Assembly (NCBI RefSeq): GCF_001014615.2
Contig: NZ_LBCQ02000006.1
Coordinates: 186,001 to 250,000, forward strand
Direction: 5' to 3'
Source of the DNA: Aquamicrobium sp. LC103
GTDB lineage: Bacteria > Pseudomonadota > Alphaproteobacteria > Rhizobiales > Rhizobiaceae
DNA: 64,000 nt
Positions within the stretch are counted from its first letter, which is position 1, and each line of letters opens with the position of its first letter. Positions 41,897-51,437 of this stretch are shown one piece after another. The notes under the pieces are model-generated. The model was not told the origin of the DNA. It worked only from the letters and a program-made list of their open reading frames with translations, and searched no databases. The position numbers and the translations under genes were made by a program.

Positions 41897-43759
41897 ATGC
41901 CTTTCATCGACGACCGGCTCGCAGGGGGCGCGATTGCGCGTGTGGCGGCCGAGGCCGCACGCCAGTCCGGCGCGCAGGCCCTGGGCGAAGCGCTGCCGGA
42001 ATGGAATCTCGGCGACCTCTATGCCGGCATGGAGGCTCCCGAGCTGAACGCCGACCTGAAGAAGGCGGCCAAGGACGCGCTCGCCTTCGAGGAGCGCTGG
42101 AAAGGCAAGCTCGCGAATGAAGCCGCCAAGGGCGCGACCGGCGGTCTCGGCGCTGCTCTGCGCGAATATGAGGCGCTCGAGGAGCTGATGGGCCGCATCG
42201 GCTCCTATGCCGGGCTGCTCTATGCCGGCGACACTTCCGATCCCAAGCGCGCCAAGCTCTATGGCGACGTGCAGGAGAAGCTGACGGACGCCAGCGCCCA
42301 CCTTCTCTTCTTCACGCTGGAGCTCAACCAGATCGACGACGCGACGCTGCAGGACGCGCTCGACAAGGACACCTCCTTCGGCCATTACCGGCCGTGGGTG
42401 CTCGACCTCAGAAAGGACAAACCGTATCAGCTCGAAGACCGCGTCGAGCAGCTTTTCCATGAGAAATCCGTCACCGGGCGCGGCGCCTGGAACCGGCTCT
42501 TCGACGAGACGATGACTTCGCTGCGTTTCTCCGTCGGCGGCGAGGAACTGTCACTCGAGCCGACGCTCAACCGCCTGCAGGATCCGGATCCGAAGAAGCG
42601 CCAGGAAGCCGCCGAAGCTCTCGCCGAGACCTTCAAGACCAATCTGCGCACCTTCACCCTGATCACCAACACGCTGGCCAAGGACAAGGAGATATCGGAC
42701 CGCTGGCGCGGCTTCGAGGACATCGCCGATTCGCGGCACCTGGCAAACCGCGTGGAGCGCGAGGTGGTCGACGCATTGGCCTCGGCGGTCCGCGACGCCT
42801 ATCCGCGGCTTTCGCACCGCTACTATGCCATGAAGGCCAAGTGGCTTGGCATGGAGACGATGAACCACTGGGACCGCAACGCCCCCCTGCCCGAGACGCC
42901 GCAAGCGACGATCGGCTGGGACGAGGCCAGGAACACGGTGCTCTCGGCCTATAATTCCTTCGATCCGCAGATGGCCGAGATCGCGCGGCGCTTCTTCGAC
43001 AAGGGCTGGATCGATGCGCCGGTGAGACCCGGCAAGACTCCCGGCGCATTCGCGCATCCGACGGTGCCCTCCGTCCACCCTTACGTGCTCCTGAATTATA
43101 TGGGCAAGCCGCGTGACGTGATGACGCTCGCCCACGAACTCGGCCACGGCGTGCACCAGGTGCTCGCCGGCCCGCAAGGAGCGCTGATGGCTTCGACGCC
43201 GCTGACGCTCGCCGAAACGGCCTCCGTGTTCGGCGAGATGCTGACCTTCCGCTCGCTGATCGACCGGACCAGCGACAGGCGCGAGCGCAAGGCGATGCTG
43301 GCGCAGAAGGTGGAGGACATGATCAACACGGTCGTGCGCCAGATCGCCTTCTACGAGTTCGAGCGCAAGGTGCACACCGAGCGCCGCAACGGCGAGCTGA
43401 CCTCCGACCAGCTCGGCCAGTTCTGGCTCGAGGTGCAGGCGGAAAGCCTCGGCCCGGCGATCAAGGCGCGGGAAGGCTACGAGACCTTCTGGGCCTATAT
43501 CCCGCATTTCATCCATTCGCCCTTCTACGTCTACGCCTACGCTTTCGGCGACTGCCTGGTGAATTCGCTCTTCGCGGTCTACCAGAACGCCGAAAGCGGC
43601 TTCCAGGAGAAGTACTTCGAGATGCTGAAGGCAGGCGGAACGAAGCACCATTCCGAACTGCTGGCGCCGTTCGGACTCGACGCTTCCGATCCGGCCTTCT
43701 GGCAGAAGGGCCTGTCGGTCATCGACGGCCTGATCGACGAGCTTCAATCGCTGGACTGA
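41897..43759 (+). CDS. pepF: Oligoendopeptidase F (M3 metallopeptidase)
   Basis: A 620-residue cytoplasmic M3 family peptidase. The zinc motif HELGH (413-417) sits in MTLAHELGHGVHQVLAG; the third ligand Glu lies in LAETASVFGEM. Additional signature: YVYAYAFGDCLVNSLF. Full family length. It degrades small peptides. The gene is divergent from the sigma-54 regulator, which may control it, and is 26 bases upstream of pabB. Confidence 0.95.
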   Translation: MPFIDDRLAGGAIARVAAEAARQSGAQALGEALPEWNLGDLYAGMEAPELNADLKKAAKDALAFEERWKGKLANEAAKGATGGLGAALREYEALEELMGRIGSYAGLLYAGDTSDPKRAKLYGDVQEKLTDASAHLLFFTLELNQIDDATLQDALDKDTSFGHYRPWVLDLRKDKPYQLEDRVEQLFHEKSVTGRGAWNRLFDETMTSLRFSVGGEELSLEPTLNRLQDPDPKKRQEAAEALAETFKTNLRTFTLITNTLAKDKEISDRWRGFEDIADSRHLANRVEREVVDALASAVRDAYPRLSHRYYAMKAKWLGMETMNHWDRNAPLPETPQATIGWDEARNTVLSAYNSFDPQMAEIARRFFDKGWIDAPVRPGKTPGAFAHPTVPSVHPYVLLNYMGKPRDVMTLAHELGHGVHQVLAGPQGALMASTPLTLAETASVFGEMLTFRSLIDRTSDRRERKAMLAQKVEDMINTVVRQIAFYEFERKVHTERRNGELTSDQLGQFWLEVQAESLGPAIKAREGYETFWAYIPHFIHSPFYVYAYAFGDCLVNSLFAVYQNAESGFQEKYFEMLKAGGTKHHSELLAPFGLDASDPAFWQKGLSVIDGLIDELQSLD

Positions 43760-43785
43760 CGGCAGGCACGTTTCGGACCAAAGCC

Positions 43786-44946
43786 ATGGTGGAGGCCGCC
43801 GCGCAACGCTTCGTGCTCTTCCGCAACGACCGGGAAGGGCGCGAGGTGCTCTTCTCCGACCCCGGCGACCTGATCGTCGCATGGGAACCGGATGAATTCC
43901 TGCCGGCGCTCCAGGCGGCCGAGGAGGCGCGACGGCGCGGCAAATGGCTCGCCGGCTATTTCTCCTACGAGGCAGGCTATCTGCTCGAGCCGAAACTGCG
44001 CCCGATACTGCCGGAGGGGCGCCGGGCGCCGCTGGTCTGCCTCGGCGTGTTCGACAGGCCGACCGATCTCGATACCTCCATGCCGAGTGTCGCGCTCGAC
44101 AGCAATTCGCACCTCGCCGACCCTCGCGCGACCTGGAGCGCGGAAAAGTACCGCCGCCGCTTCGAGCGCCTGCACTGGCACATCCGAGCCGGCGATTGCT
44201 ACCAGGCCAACCTCACCTTTCCCGTCCATGCGCGCTGGGACGGCGACCCGAGGGCGATCTTCGACGCGATGACGCGCCACCAGCCGGTGCGCTATGCCGC
44301 CTTCGTCAATCTCGCTGGCCCGGTGGTGCTCTCGCGCTCGCCGGAGCTATTCTTCAAGGTCTCCGAGGACCGCTGGATCGAGACCTTGCCGATGAAAGGC
44401 ACCGCGCCGCGCGGCAAGACGCCCGAGGAGGACGAGCAGCTCAGATCCTTCCTGATGAACGATCCGAAGAACCAGGCCGAAAACAGGATGATCGTCGATC
44501 TGCTCCGCAACGACATCTCCCGCATCAGCGAGGTCGGCACGCTCGACGTGCCGGAGCTCTTCACGGTCGAAAGCTATCCGACGGTGCACCAGATGGTGAG
44601 CCGCGTGCGCGCCAGGTTGCTGCCCGGCCTTTCGATCGCCGACATCTTCGCCGCACTTTTTCCCTGCGGCTCGATCACCGGCGCGCCTAAAATCAGGGCC
44701 ATGGAGATCCTGCGTGAGCTCGAGGAGACCCCGCGCGACGTCTATTGCGGTGCGATCGGCTGGATCGAGCCTGGCGGCCGGATGCGCTTCAACGTGGCGA
44801 TCCGCACGATTTCGCTCTATCCGGAGGGCGAGGCCGTCTACAATGTCGGCGGGGGAATTGTTTTCGATTCAACGGCGGATGACGAGTATGCCGAATGTCT
44901 TTTGAAGGGACGCTTCGCGACCGGCAACCCGCCGGCTTCCACCTGA
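43786..44946 (+). CDS. pabB: Aminodeoxychorismate synthase component I
   Basis: A 386-residue chorismate-binding enzyme, making 4-amino-4-deoxychorismate for folate. Key parts: CYQANLTFP, ETLPMKGTAPRG, RMIVDLLRNDISRI, and FPCGSITGAPK. It lacks the long N-terminal extension of TrpE. It overlaps the next gene by 52 bases, and the two together form the PABA branch. It could also work with a glutamine amidotransferase encoded elsewhere. Confidence 0.94.
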   Translation: MVEAAAQRFVLFRNDREGREVLFSDPGDLIVAWEPDEFLPALQAAEEARRRGKWLAGYFSYEAGYLLEPKLRPILPEGRRAPLVCLGVFDRPTDLDTSMPSVALDSNSHLADPRATWSAEKYRRRFERLHWHIRAGDCYQANLTFPVHARWDGDPRAIFDAMTRHQPVRYAAFVNLAGPVVLSRSPELFFKVSEDRWIETLPMKGTAPRGKTPEEDEQLRSFLMNDPKNQAENRMIVDLLRNDISRISEVGTLDVPELFTVESYPTVHQMVSRVRARLLPGLSIADIFAALFPCGSITGAPKIRAMEILRELEETPRDVYCGAIGWIEPGGRMRFNVAIRTISLYPEGEAVYNVGGGIVFDSTADDEYAECLLKGRFATGNPPAST

Positions 44947-45548
44947 TCGAGACGATGCGCTGGGAGCCCGGCGCGGGCTTCCTGCGAAGGGATAGACACC
45001 TTGCGCGGCTCGCGCATTCCGCAAGCGAACTGGGATTTCGTCTCGACCCTGAAGCGGTGGAGGACCGGCTTTCCTCGATCGAGGCCGAGACCGCGCAGCG
45101 CGTCCGCCTTGCGCTATATCGGGACGGACGCTGCGAAATTCTCACGCAGCCCTTCGCGCCGCTGCCTCCCGATACCGTATGGCGGGTCGGGATCGCCGCG
45201 ACGCGCCTCGACGAGAACGATCCGCTCCTGCGCCACAAGACCTCGCGACGCGCCGTCTTCGAGGCCGCGCGCGCGGAATTCGCCGATGCGGTCGACGAGG
45301 TGATCCTCCTCAACGGCAGGGACGAGCTTTGCGAAGGCGGCTTCACCAGCCTTTTCCTCGACATGGGCGGCGGGCTGCTTTCGACGCCGCCGCTTTCGGC
45401 CGGCCTGCTCGCCGGGGTGCTGCGCGGGGAACTGCTCGACCAAAACCGGGCGAAGGAAGCCCCCCTGCGCCTCGCCGACCTCGAGGCGGCGAAAGCGATC
45501 CATGTCGGCAATTCGCTGCGCGGATTGATACGTTGCAGGATCGTCTGA
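44895..45548 (+). CDS. pabC: Class IV aminotransferase, probable 4-amino-4-deoxychorismate lyase
   Basis: A 217-residue fold-type IV PLP enzyme. FHLIETMRWEPGAGFLRRDRHLARL and the PLP Lys region HKTSRR are seen, with the E-x-G-x-T-like LCEGGFTSLFLD. In this position (overlapping pabB) it likely releases PABA. It is shorter than E. coli PabC (269). ATG 44895 lies inside the pabB 3' end. Confidence 0.88.
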   Translation: MSFEGTLRDRQPAGFHLIETMRWEPGAGFLRRDRHLARLAHSASELGFRLDPEAVEDRLSSIEAETAQRVRLALYRDGRCEILTQPFAPLPPDTVWRVGIAATRLDENDPLLRHKTSRRAVFEAARAEFADAVDEVILLNGRDELCEGGFTSLFLDMGGGLLSTPPLSAGLLAGVLRGELLDQNRAKEAPLRLADLEAAKAIHVGNSLRGLIRCRIV

Positions 45549-45593
45549 AAGCGGCTTCACTGCGTCCGATCATTGCCAGCGACCCAGGGACGA

Positions 45594-46502
45594 ATGCCCG
45601 CCTATACCCCCTACGACGGTTCGACGAAACCATTCACCATCGGCCTGAAGCCGCTCGCCTTGCCGGGCTGGATCGAGATCGACCGGCATTTCGACGCCTA
45701 TCTCGCCGAGAAGAAGCGGCTTTACGCGAGCATCCCCGACAAGGTCTTCGTCGCCGAGGAAGATACGCGGGATGCGCAGGCGGAAGTCCTGGGCCTCGTC
45801 GAGGACCATCTCCTGGACCATCACGGCCCTGACTATCGGCGAACCGACGGCGGTGTGGAGAGGCTGGGCTCCGACCCGACCGATGCGGATGCGTCACCCT
45901 TGGTGCGCGCCTCCCTGCTCATCCAGGAAGACCTGATCGTGATGCGCAAGGGCGAGGACGGCTGGCGACTCGCGGCCGGCTCGCTCTGCTTTCCCTCCTC
46001 GTGGTCGCTGCGGGAGAAATTCGGCAGGCCCCTTCAGGACATCCACGATCCCGTGCCGGACTTCGGACCGGGAACGCGGATGGCGACGCTGATCGACCGT
46101 ATGTTCGACAATCTGCAGGCGGCGCAGCCGGTCGAGCGTTTTAACTGGTCGATACAGGCGAATCCCGACCTCTATCATCCCCTGAGCGAAAACCAGCGGA
46201 TCGATCGCGCATCGGCGAGATCCGCGCGTTTCGCGAACGAGAAACTTGCAGCCAACGCCTTCATTCGCGTCGAGCGCCAGACCTTGCGCAAGCTGCCGCT
46301 CTCGCGCGACATCCTCTTCACGATCAGGATTTATCTCGATCCGCTCGAGGTCCTTGCCCGCGACCCCGACGCTGCCCGCCTCGCGGGGTCTTTCGCCGGG
46401 CAACTGAACGCGCTCGACGAAGCCCAGCTCGACTACAAGGGCCTGACTGCCGACCGCGACCGGCTGGTCGCGGCGCTGGAGAGGATAGCGAAGGCCGGGT
46501 GA
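45594..46502 (+). CDS. DUF3445 heme-dependent oxidative N-demethylase family
   Basis: A 302-residue member of DUF3445. Segments such as QEDLIVMRKGEDGWRLAAGSLCFPSSWS and EKFGRPLQDIHDPVP are characteristic; the family includes heme-dependent dimethylamine N-demethylase subunits. ATG 45594 follows AGGGACG and is chosen over a TTG seven codons upstream. It is 45 bases after pabC and faces ilvD tail to tail. Its substrate here is unknown. Confidence 0.85.
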   Translation: MPAYTPYDGSTKPFTIGLKPLALPGWIEIDRHFDAYLAEKKRLYASIPDKVFVAEEDTRDAQAEVLGLVEDHLLDHHGPDYRRTDGGVERLGSDPTDADASPLVRASLLIQEDLIVMRKGEDGWRLAAGSLCFPSSWSLREKFGRPLQDIHDPVPDFGPGTRMATLIDRMFDNLQAAQPVERFNWSIQANPDLYHPLSENQRIDRASARSARFANEKLAANAFIRVERQTLRKLPLSRDILFTIRIYLDPLEVLARDPDAARLAGSFAGQLNALDEAQLDYKGLTADRDRLVAALERIAKAG

Positions 46503-46514
46503 GCCGCCCTCGCC

Positions 46515-48350
46515 TTACTCCGGCAGGATGCGCACCGCGCCCTTGTCGGCGCTCGCGGCGAACGCGGCATAGGCCTTGAGCGCGGTGGTCACGTTGCGTT
46601 TGCGCGGCGCGGCCGGCTTCCAGCCCAGCTTGTCCTGCTCGGCCCGGCGCGCGGACAGTTCCGCGTCGGAGATGCGCAGGCTGATCGTGCGGCCCGGAAT
46701 GTCGATGTCGATCACGTCGCCGTCGCGCACCAGCCCGATCGCGCCGCCCTGCGCCGCTTCCGGGGATGCATGGCCGATGGACAGGCCGGACGTGCCGCCC
46801 GAAAAGCGGCCGTCCGTCAGCAGCGCGCAGGCCTTCCCGAGCCCTTTCGACTTCAGGTAGCTGGTCGGATAGAGCATTTCCTGCATGCCCGGCCCGCCCT
46901 TGGGGCCTTCGTAGCGGATGACGACGACGTCGCCTGCCTTGACCTCGTTGCCGAGAATGCCCTTCACCGCCGCGTCCTGGCTCTCGAAGACCTTCGCCGG
47001 TCCGGTGAATTTCAGGATCGACTCGTCGACGCCGGCCGTCTTCACCACGCAGCCGTCGAGCGCGACATTGCCCTTCAGCACCGCGAGCCCGCCATCCTTC
47101 GAGAACGGATGCTCGACGGAGCGGATGACGCCTTTTTCGCCGTCGGTATCCAGATCATCCCAGCGTTCTTCCTGGCTGAACGCCGTCTGGGTGGGCACAC
47201 CTCCGGGAGCCGCACGGAAGAAGGTCTTCACGGATTCGCTGTGCGTACGGGTGATGTCCCAGCGGTCGATGGCGTCGCCCAGGGTCGCTTCGTGAACCGT
47301 GGGGCTGTCCCGGTGGATGAGGCCGCCACGATCCAGTTCGCCGAGGATGCGCATGATGCCGCCAGCCCGGTGCACGTCCTCCATGTGCACGTCGTTTTTC
47401 GCCGGCGCCACCTTGGACAGGCACGGTACCTTGCGCGACAGCCGGTCGATGTCGTCCATGGTGAAGTCGATGCCGCCTTCATGCGCCGCCGCCAGGATGT
47501 GCAGAACCGTGTTGGTCGAGCCGCCCATCGCGATGTCGAGCGACATGGCGTTCTCGAAGGCGCGTTTGTTGGCGACGTTGCGCGGCAGCACGCTCTCGTC
47601 GTCCCGCTCGTAATAGCGCTGCGCGAGATCGACTATGAGGTGGCCGGCCTCGACGAACAGCCGCTTGCGGTCGGCATGGGTGGCGAGCGTCGAGCCGTTG
47701 CCCGGCAGCGAGAGCCCGAGCGCTTCCGTCAGGCAGTTCATCGAGTTGGCGGTGAACATGCCCGAGCAAGACCCGCAGGTCGGGCATGCCGAGCGCTCGA
47801 TGACCTTCACGTCTTCGTCCGAGACGTTGTCGTCGGCCGCCGCGACCATGGCGTCCACGAGATCCAGCGCATGCTTCTTGCCGTGCAGCACGACCTTGCC
47901 CGCCTCCATCGGCCCGCCCGAAACGAAGACGACGGGAATGTTGAGGCGCATCGCGGCATTCAGCATTCCGGGCGTGATCTTGTCGCAATTGGAGATGCAG
48001 ACCATGGCGTCCGCGCAATGCGCGTTGACCATATATTCGACGCTGTCGGCGATGATCTCGCGCGACGGCAGCGAATAGAGCATGCCGTCATGACCCATGG
48101 CAATGCCGTCATCGACCGCGATCGTGTTGAACTCCTTCGCCACGCCGCCGGCCGCCTCGATCTCGCGCGCGACGAGCTGGCCGAGATCCTTGAGATGCAC
48201 GTGGCCGGGCACGAACTGGGTGAACGAATTCACCACCGCAATGATCGGCTTGCCGAAATCGCTGTCCTTCATGCCGGTTGCGCGCCAGAGTCCGCGGGCT
48301 CCGGCCATGTTGCGGCCATGGGTAGTTGTGCGCGAACGGTATTGCGGCAT
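46515..48350 (-). CDS. ilvD: Dihydroxy-acid dehydratase
   Basis: A 611-residue complete IlvD of the branched-chain amino acid pathway. Three iron-sulfur Cys are visible: [21 protein letters not shown], and the C-terminal GGPGMQEML with [14 protein letters not shown]. The length and residues are those of an active enzyme. ATG 48350 is the only matching start. The divergent homospermidine synthase begins 290 bases away. Confidence 0.97.
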   Translation of the reverse strand: MPQYRSRTTTHGRNMAGARGLWRATGMKDSDFGKPIIAVVNSFTQFVPGHVHLKDLGQLVAREIEAAGGVAKEFNTIAVDDGIAMGHDGMLYSLPSREIIADSVEYMVNAHCADAMVCISNCDKITPGMLNAAMRLNIPVVFVSGGPMEAGKVVLHGKKHALDLVDAMVAAADDNVSDEDVKVIERSACPTCGSCSGMFTANSMNCLTEALGLSLPGNGSTLATHADRKRLFVEAGHLIVDLAQRYYERDDESVLPRNVANKRAFENAMSLDIAMGGSTNTVLHILAAAHEGGIDFTMDDIDRLSRKVPCLSKVAPAKNDVHMEDVHRAGGIMRILGELDRGGLIHRDSPTVHEATLGDAIDRWDITRTHSESVKTFFRAAPGGVPTQTAFSQEERWDDLDTDGEKGVIRSVEHPFSKDGGLAVLKGNVALDGCVVKTAGVDESILKFTGPAKVFESQDAAVKGILGNEVKAGDVVVIRYEGPKGGPGMQEMLYPTSYLKSKGLGKACALLTDGRFSGGTSGLSIGHASPEAAQGGAIGLVRDGDVIDIDIPGRTISLRISDAELSARRAEQDKLGWKPAAPRKRNVTTALKAYAAFAASADKGAVRILPE

Positions 48351-48640
48351 CGGAACTGTCCTGTTTCCTCGATTATCATTCTTGCGACGGCGGATAGAAC
48401 GCCGTCGTTCGACACCGACCCCAAGCCGGCGAACCTACATAGCGCCGAATTCGGAGGGCCGAAACCCTTGGCGTGAGATTTGGCGATGCCTGCGCCAATC
48501 GAAAACCTCCTCCATGGGATCGACGATGGCCGATTCCGCCTTATTGTGAGATCGTTGTTTATTGTGACGTCGTATTATGGTTTAGCCGCCCTTCGGGTTC
48601 GCCGTTCAGGCAACCAGTCCAATCACGGGAGTTTCAGGAA
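48351..48640. other. Divergent intergenic region between ilvD and homospermidine synthase
   Basis: A 290-base divergent spacer. The part near 48540-48590 is AT rich (TTGTTTATTGTGACGTCGTATTATGG) and probably contains the hss promoter, though -35 and -10 boxes of good spacing are not obvious. I see no terminator or conserved leader hairpin. Confidence 0.4.
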
Positions 48641-50086
48641 ATGGCGAACGCAAACTGGCCGGTCTACGGCGAGATTACGGGTCCTGTCGTGATGATCGGC
48701 TTCGGCTCCATCGGCCGGGGAACGCTGCCGCTCCTCGAGCGCCATTTCAAGTTCGACAAATCGCGCATGGTGGTGATCGACCCGCGGGACGCCGACAGGA
48801 AGCTCCTCGACGAGCGCGGCATCCGCTTCGTCCAGGAAGCGATCACCACGAAGAACTACAGGAAGGTGCTGAAGCCGCTGCTGACCGAGGGCGGCGGTCA
48901 GGGCTTCTGCGTGAATCTCTCCGTCGACACCGGCTCGCTCGACCTGATCAAGCTCTGCCGCGAACTCGGCGTGCTCTACATCGACACCGTGGTGGAGCCC
49001 TGGCTCGGCTTCTATTTCGACACCAAGGCCGACAACGCCTCGCGCACCAACTATGCGCTGCGCGAGGCCGTGCGCGAGGAAAAACGCGGCAATCCCGGCG
49101 GCACCACGGCGGTCTCCTGCTGCGGCGCCAATCCGGGCATGGTTTCGTGGTTCGTCAAGAAGGCGCTGCTCAACCTCGCCGACGACCTCGGCCTAAAATA
49201 CAAGGAGCCTTCCACGGGCGGCCGCGAGGGCTGGGCGAAGCTGATGAAGAAGGCCGGCGTGAAGGGCATTCACATCGCCGAGCGCGACACCCAGCGCGCG
49301 AAGAACCCGAAGCCGCTGAACACCTTCTGGAACACCTGGTCGGTCGAAGGTTTCATTTCCGAGGGCCTGCAGCCGTCCGAACTCGGCTGGGGCACGCATG
49401 AGAAATGGATGCCCAGGAACGCGCGCAAGCACCGGAAAGGCTCGAAGGCGGCAATCTTCCTCGAACAGCCGGGCGCGAACACGCGCGTACTCACCTGGTG
49501 TCCGACGCCCGGAGAACAGTACGGCTTCCTCGTCACCCACAACGAGGCGATCTCGATCTCCGACTATTTCACCGTGCGCGACAAGGGCGGCGAGGTGACC
49601 TACCGCCCGACCTGCCACTATGCCTACCATCCGTGCAACGACGCGGTGCTCTCGCTGCACGAGATGTTCGGTGCGGCCGGAAAGGCGCAGCCGGTTCAGC
49701 ATGTGCTCGACGAAAACGAGCTCGTCGATGGCGTAGACGAGCTCGGCGTGCTCCTCTACGGCCACAAGAAGAATGCCTACTGGTACGGTTCGCAGCTTTC
49801 GCTCGAGGAAGCGCGCAAGCTCGCGCCCTACCAGAACGCGACCGGTCTGCAGGTGACGTCGGCGGTGCTGGCCGGCATGGTCTGGGCGCTCGAAAACCCT
49901 AAGGCCGGCATCGTCGAGACGGACGAGATGGACCATCGCCGCTGCCTCGAAGTCCAGTCGCCCTATCTCGGCCCGGTCAAGGGCTACTACACCGATTGGA
50001 CACCGCTGGAGGGTCGGCCCGGCCTCTTTCCCGAGGACATCGACAAGCGCGATCCATGGCAGTTCCGCAACATTCTCGTCCGGTAG
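48641..50086 (+). CDS. hss: Homospermidine synthase
   Basis: A 481-residue NAD-dependent homospermidine synthase, the usual long polyamine-making enzyme of Rhizobiales. The Rossmann motif (VVMIGFGSIGRGTLPLLERH, residues about 16-35) and SCCGANPGMVS are clear. The length equals the family norm. ATG 48641 has CAGGAA upstream. It condenses putrescine units, so its substrate can come from the decarboxylase at 22265-23398. Confidence 0.95.
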   Translation: MANANWPVYGEITGPVVMIGFGSIGRGTLPLLERHFKFDKSRMVVIDPRDADRKLLDERGIRFVQEAITTKNYRKVLKPLLTEGGGQGFCVNLSVDTGSLDLIKLCRELGVLYIDTVVEPWLGFYFDTKADNASRTNYALREAVREEKRGNPGGTTAVSCCGANPGMVSWFVKKALLNLADDLGLKYKEPSTGGREGWAKLMKKAGVKGIHIAERDTQRAKNPKPLNTFWNTWSVEGFISEGLQPSELGWGTHEKWMPRNARKHRKGSKAAIFLEQPGANTRVLTWCPTPGEQYGFLVTHNEAISISDYFTVRDKGGEVTYRPTCHYAYHPCNDAVLSLHEMFGAAGKAQPVQHVLDENELVDGVDELGVLLYGHKKNAYWYGSQLSLEEARKLAPYQNATGLQVTSAVLAGMVWALENPKAGIVETDEMDHRRCLEVQSPYLGPVKGYYTDWTPLEGRPGLFPEDIDKRDPWQFRNILVR

Positions 50087-50166
50087 ATCTCTGAGCCGGC
50101 ATCCTTGCTTTCGCCGGAAAAACAGGCGATTGAAGGGACAATCGTACCGAGGAGAGGAAAATCGGC

Positions 50167-50568
50167 ATGATGAATGCGCGCAGATTCTACGCAGCGGCTC
50201 CCGTTGCGGCCCTGATGGCACTGGCGGGCTGCCAGGCAACGGACGTTCCGCCCATGAGCGGCGGCGGGCCGGTTGCTGCAGCTCCGCGTCCGAGCCCCGT
50301 CGACGGCGAATGGGCCGGCAGCGACGGCGCCTCCTATTCCCGCTTTTCCGGCGGCATCTTCCAGACGCTGGCGAACGATACCGGCAACACCCTCGCCGAG
50401 GGCCGCTTCGTGATGCGCGATCAGAACACGGTCCAGATCACCGGCACGTCGATGATCCGGCAGCAGCCGATCAGCTTCAATTGCCTCATGGTGTCGCCGA
50501 CCCAGCTCAATTGCACCAGCTCGGGCGGCCAGCAATTCTCGCTCATGCGCCGGACCGGCGTTTCCTGA
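50167..50568 (+). CDS. Omp10-like outer membrane lipoprotein
   Basis: A 133-residue lipoprotein. The lipobox is MALAGC, with Cys22 as the likely lipidated residue. The rest (FSGGIFQTLANDTGNTLAEG, and SPTQLNCTSSGGQQFSLMRR) closely resembles Brucella Omp10 as I recall it. It is probably a beta-sandwich domain on the outer membrane. A GGAGAGG site precedes ATG 50167. Function is unknown beyond surface location. Confidence 0.85.
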   Translation: MMNARRFYAAAPVAALMALAGCQATDVPPMSGGGPVAAAPRPSPVDGEWAGSDGASYSRFSGGIFQTLANDTGNTLAEGRFVMRDQNTVQITGTSMIRQQPISFNCLMVSPTQLNCTSSGGQQFSLMRRTGVS

Positions 50569-50600
50569 CGCGGCATCCGCGATAGCCGGCGGAACGGTGG

Positions 50601-51281
50601 ATGATCGTCGCAATTGCCGTTCTGCTGCTGCTCGCAATCATCGTTCTTCCACAGTTCTGGGTCAGATGGACGATAGACCGTCACGGCGCCGACAGGCCGG
50701 ATTTTCCCGGCACCGGCGCCGAATTGGCGCGCCATCTCCTCGATCGTTTCGGACTTGATGCGGTTTCGGTCGAGAAGACCGAGCGCGGCGACCACTACGA
50801 TCCCGAGGCGAGAACCGTCAGGCTCCTGCCCGCTCATGCCGACGGGCGCTCCCTGTCCGCCGTGGCGATCGCCGCCCATGAGGTCGGCCACGCCTTGCAG
50901 CACGCCAATGGCGAACGGCTTCTCGCCCTGCGCCAGGGGCTGGTGAAATTCGCGACATACACCGATCGCGCGGCAGCGTGGTTTTTCGTTGCCGCGCCCG
51001 TCCTCGGCGTGCTGGCGCGCACTCCGGCCGCCTTCGCCGCCCTTGTAGGCTTCGGCGTTGCCCTCCTTGCCGTGCGCGTGGTCGTGGACATCGTCACCTT
51101 GCCGGTCGAATTCGATGCAAGTTTTTCCAAGGCGCTGCCGATCCTCCGGGAGGGCGGATATCTCGCCGACCGGGACATGCCTGCAGCCCGAAGCGTTCTG
51201 CGCGCCGCCGCCCTCACCTATGTCGCGGCGGCGCTCATGACCCTTGTGAACCTGGCCCGCTGGATAAGGCTGCTGCGGTAG
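50601..51281 (+). CDS. YugP-type zinc metallopeptidase
   Basis: A 226-residue membrane protease with an N-terminal span (MIVAIAVLLLLAIIVLPQF) and the zinc motif HEVGHALQHANGE (His93, His97). Further spans lie at about 120-160 and 195-215. It belongs to the neutral zinc metallopeptidase YugP family, with unknown substrates. It begins 32 bases after the Omp10-like gene and may be co-transcribed. Confidence 0.9.
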   Translation: MIVAIAVLLLLAIIVLPQFWVRWTIDRHGADRPDFPGTGAELARHLLDRFGLDAVSVEKTERGDHYDPEARTVRLLPAHADGRSLSAVAIAAHEVGHALQHANGERLLALRQGLVKFATYTDRAAAWFFVAAPVLGVLARTPAAFAALVGFGVALLAVRVVVDIVTLPVEFDASFSKALPILREGGYLADRDMPAARSVLRAAALTYVAAALMTLVNLARWIRLLR

Positions 51282-51437
51282 GGAAAACGCGATCATGCGG
51301 TATGACGTGCCGGCGTCGAAAGCGCTTGCGTCGGCCTTTGCGGAATGAAAACATGAAGAAAAAAGCGGCTGTGTAGAAAAACCGTCAGCAAACCAGGTCA
51401 GATAGACTTCTGCAGGGATCAATCGGGAGAACGCAAC

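Noticed and set aside
46770-48476. A 568-codon frame opposite ilvD
   Set aside because: ilvD has full family motifs including cluster cysteines on the minus strand; the opposite frame is a shadow.
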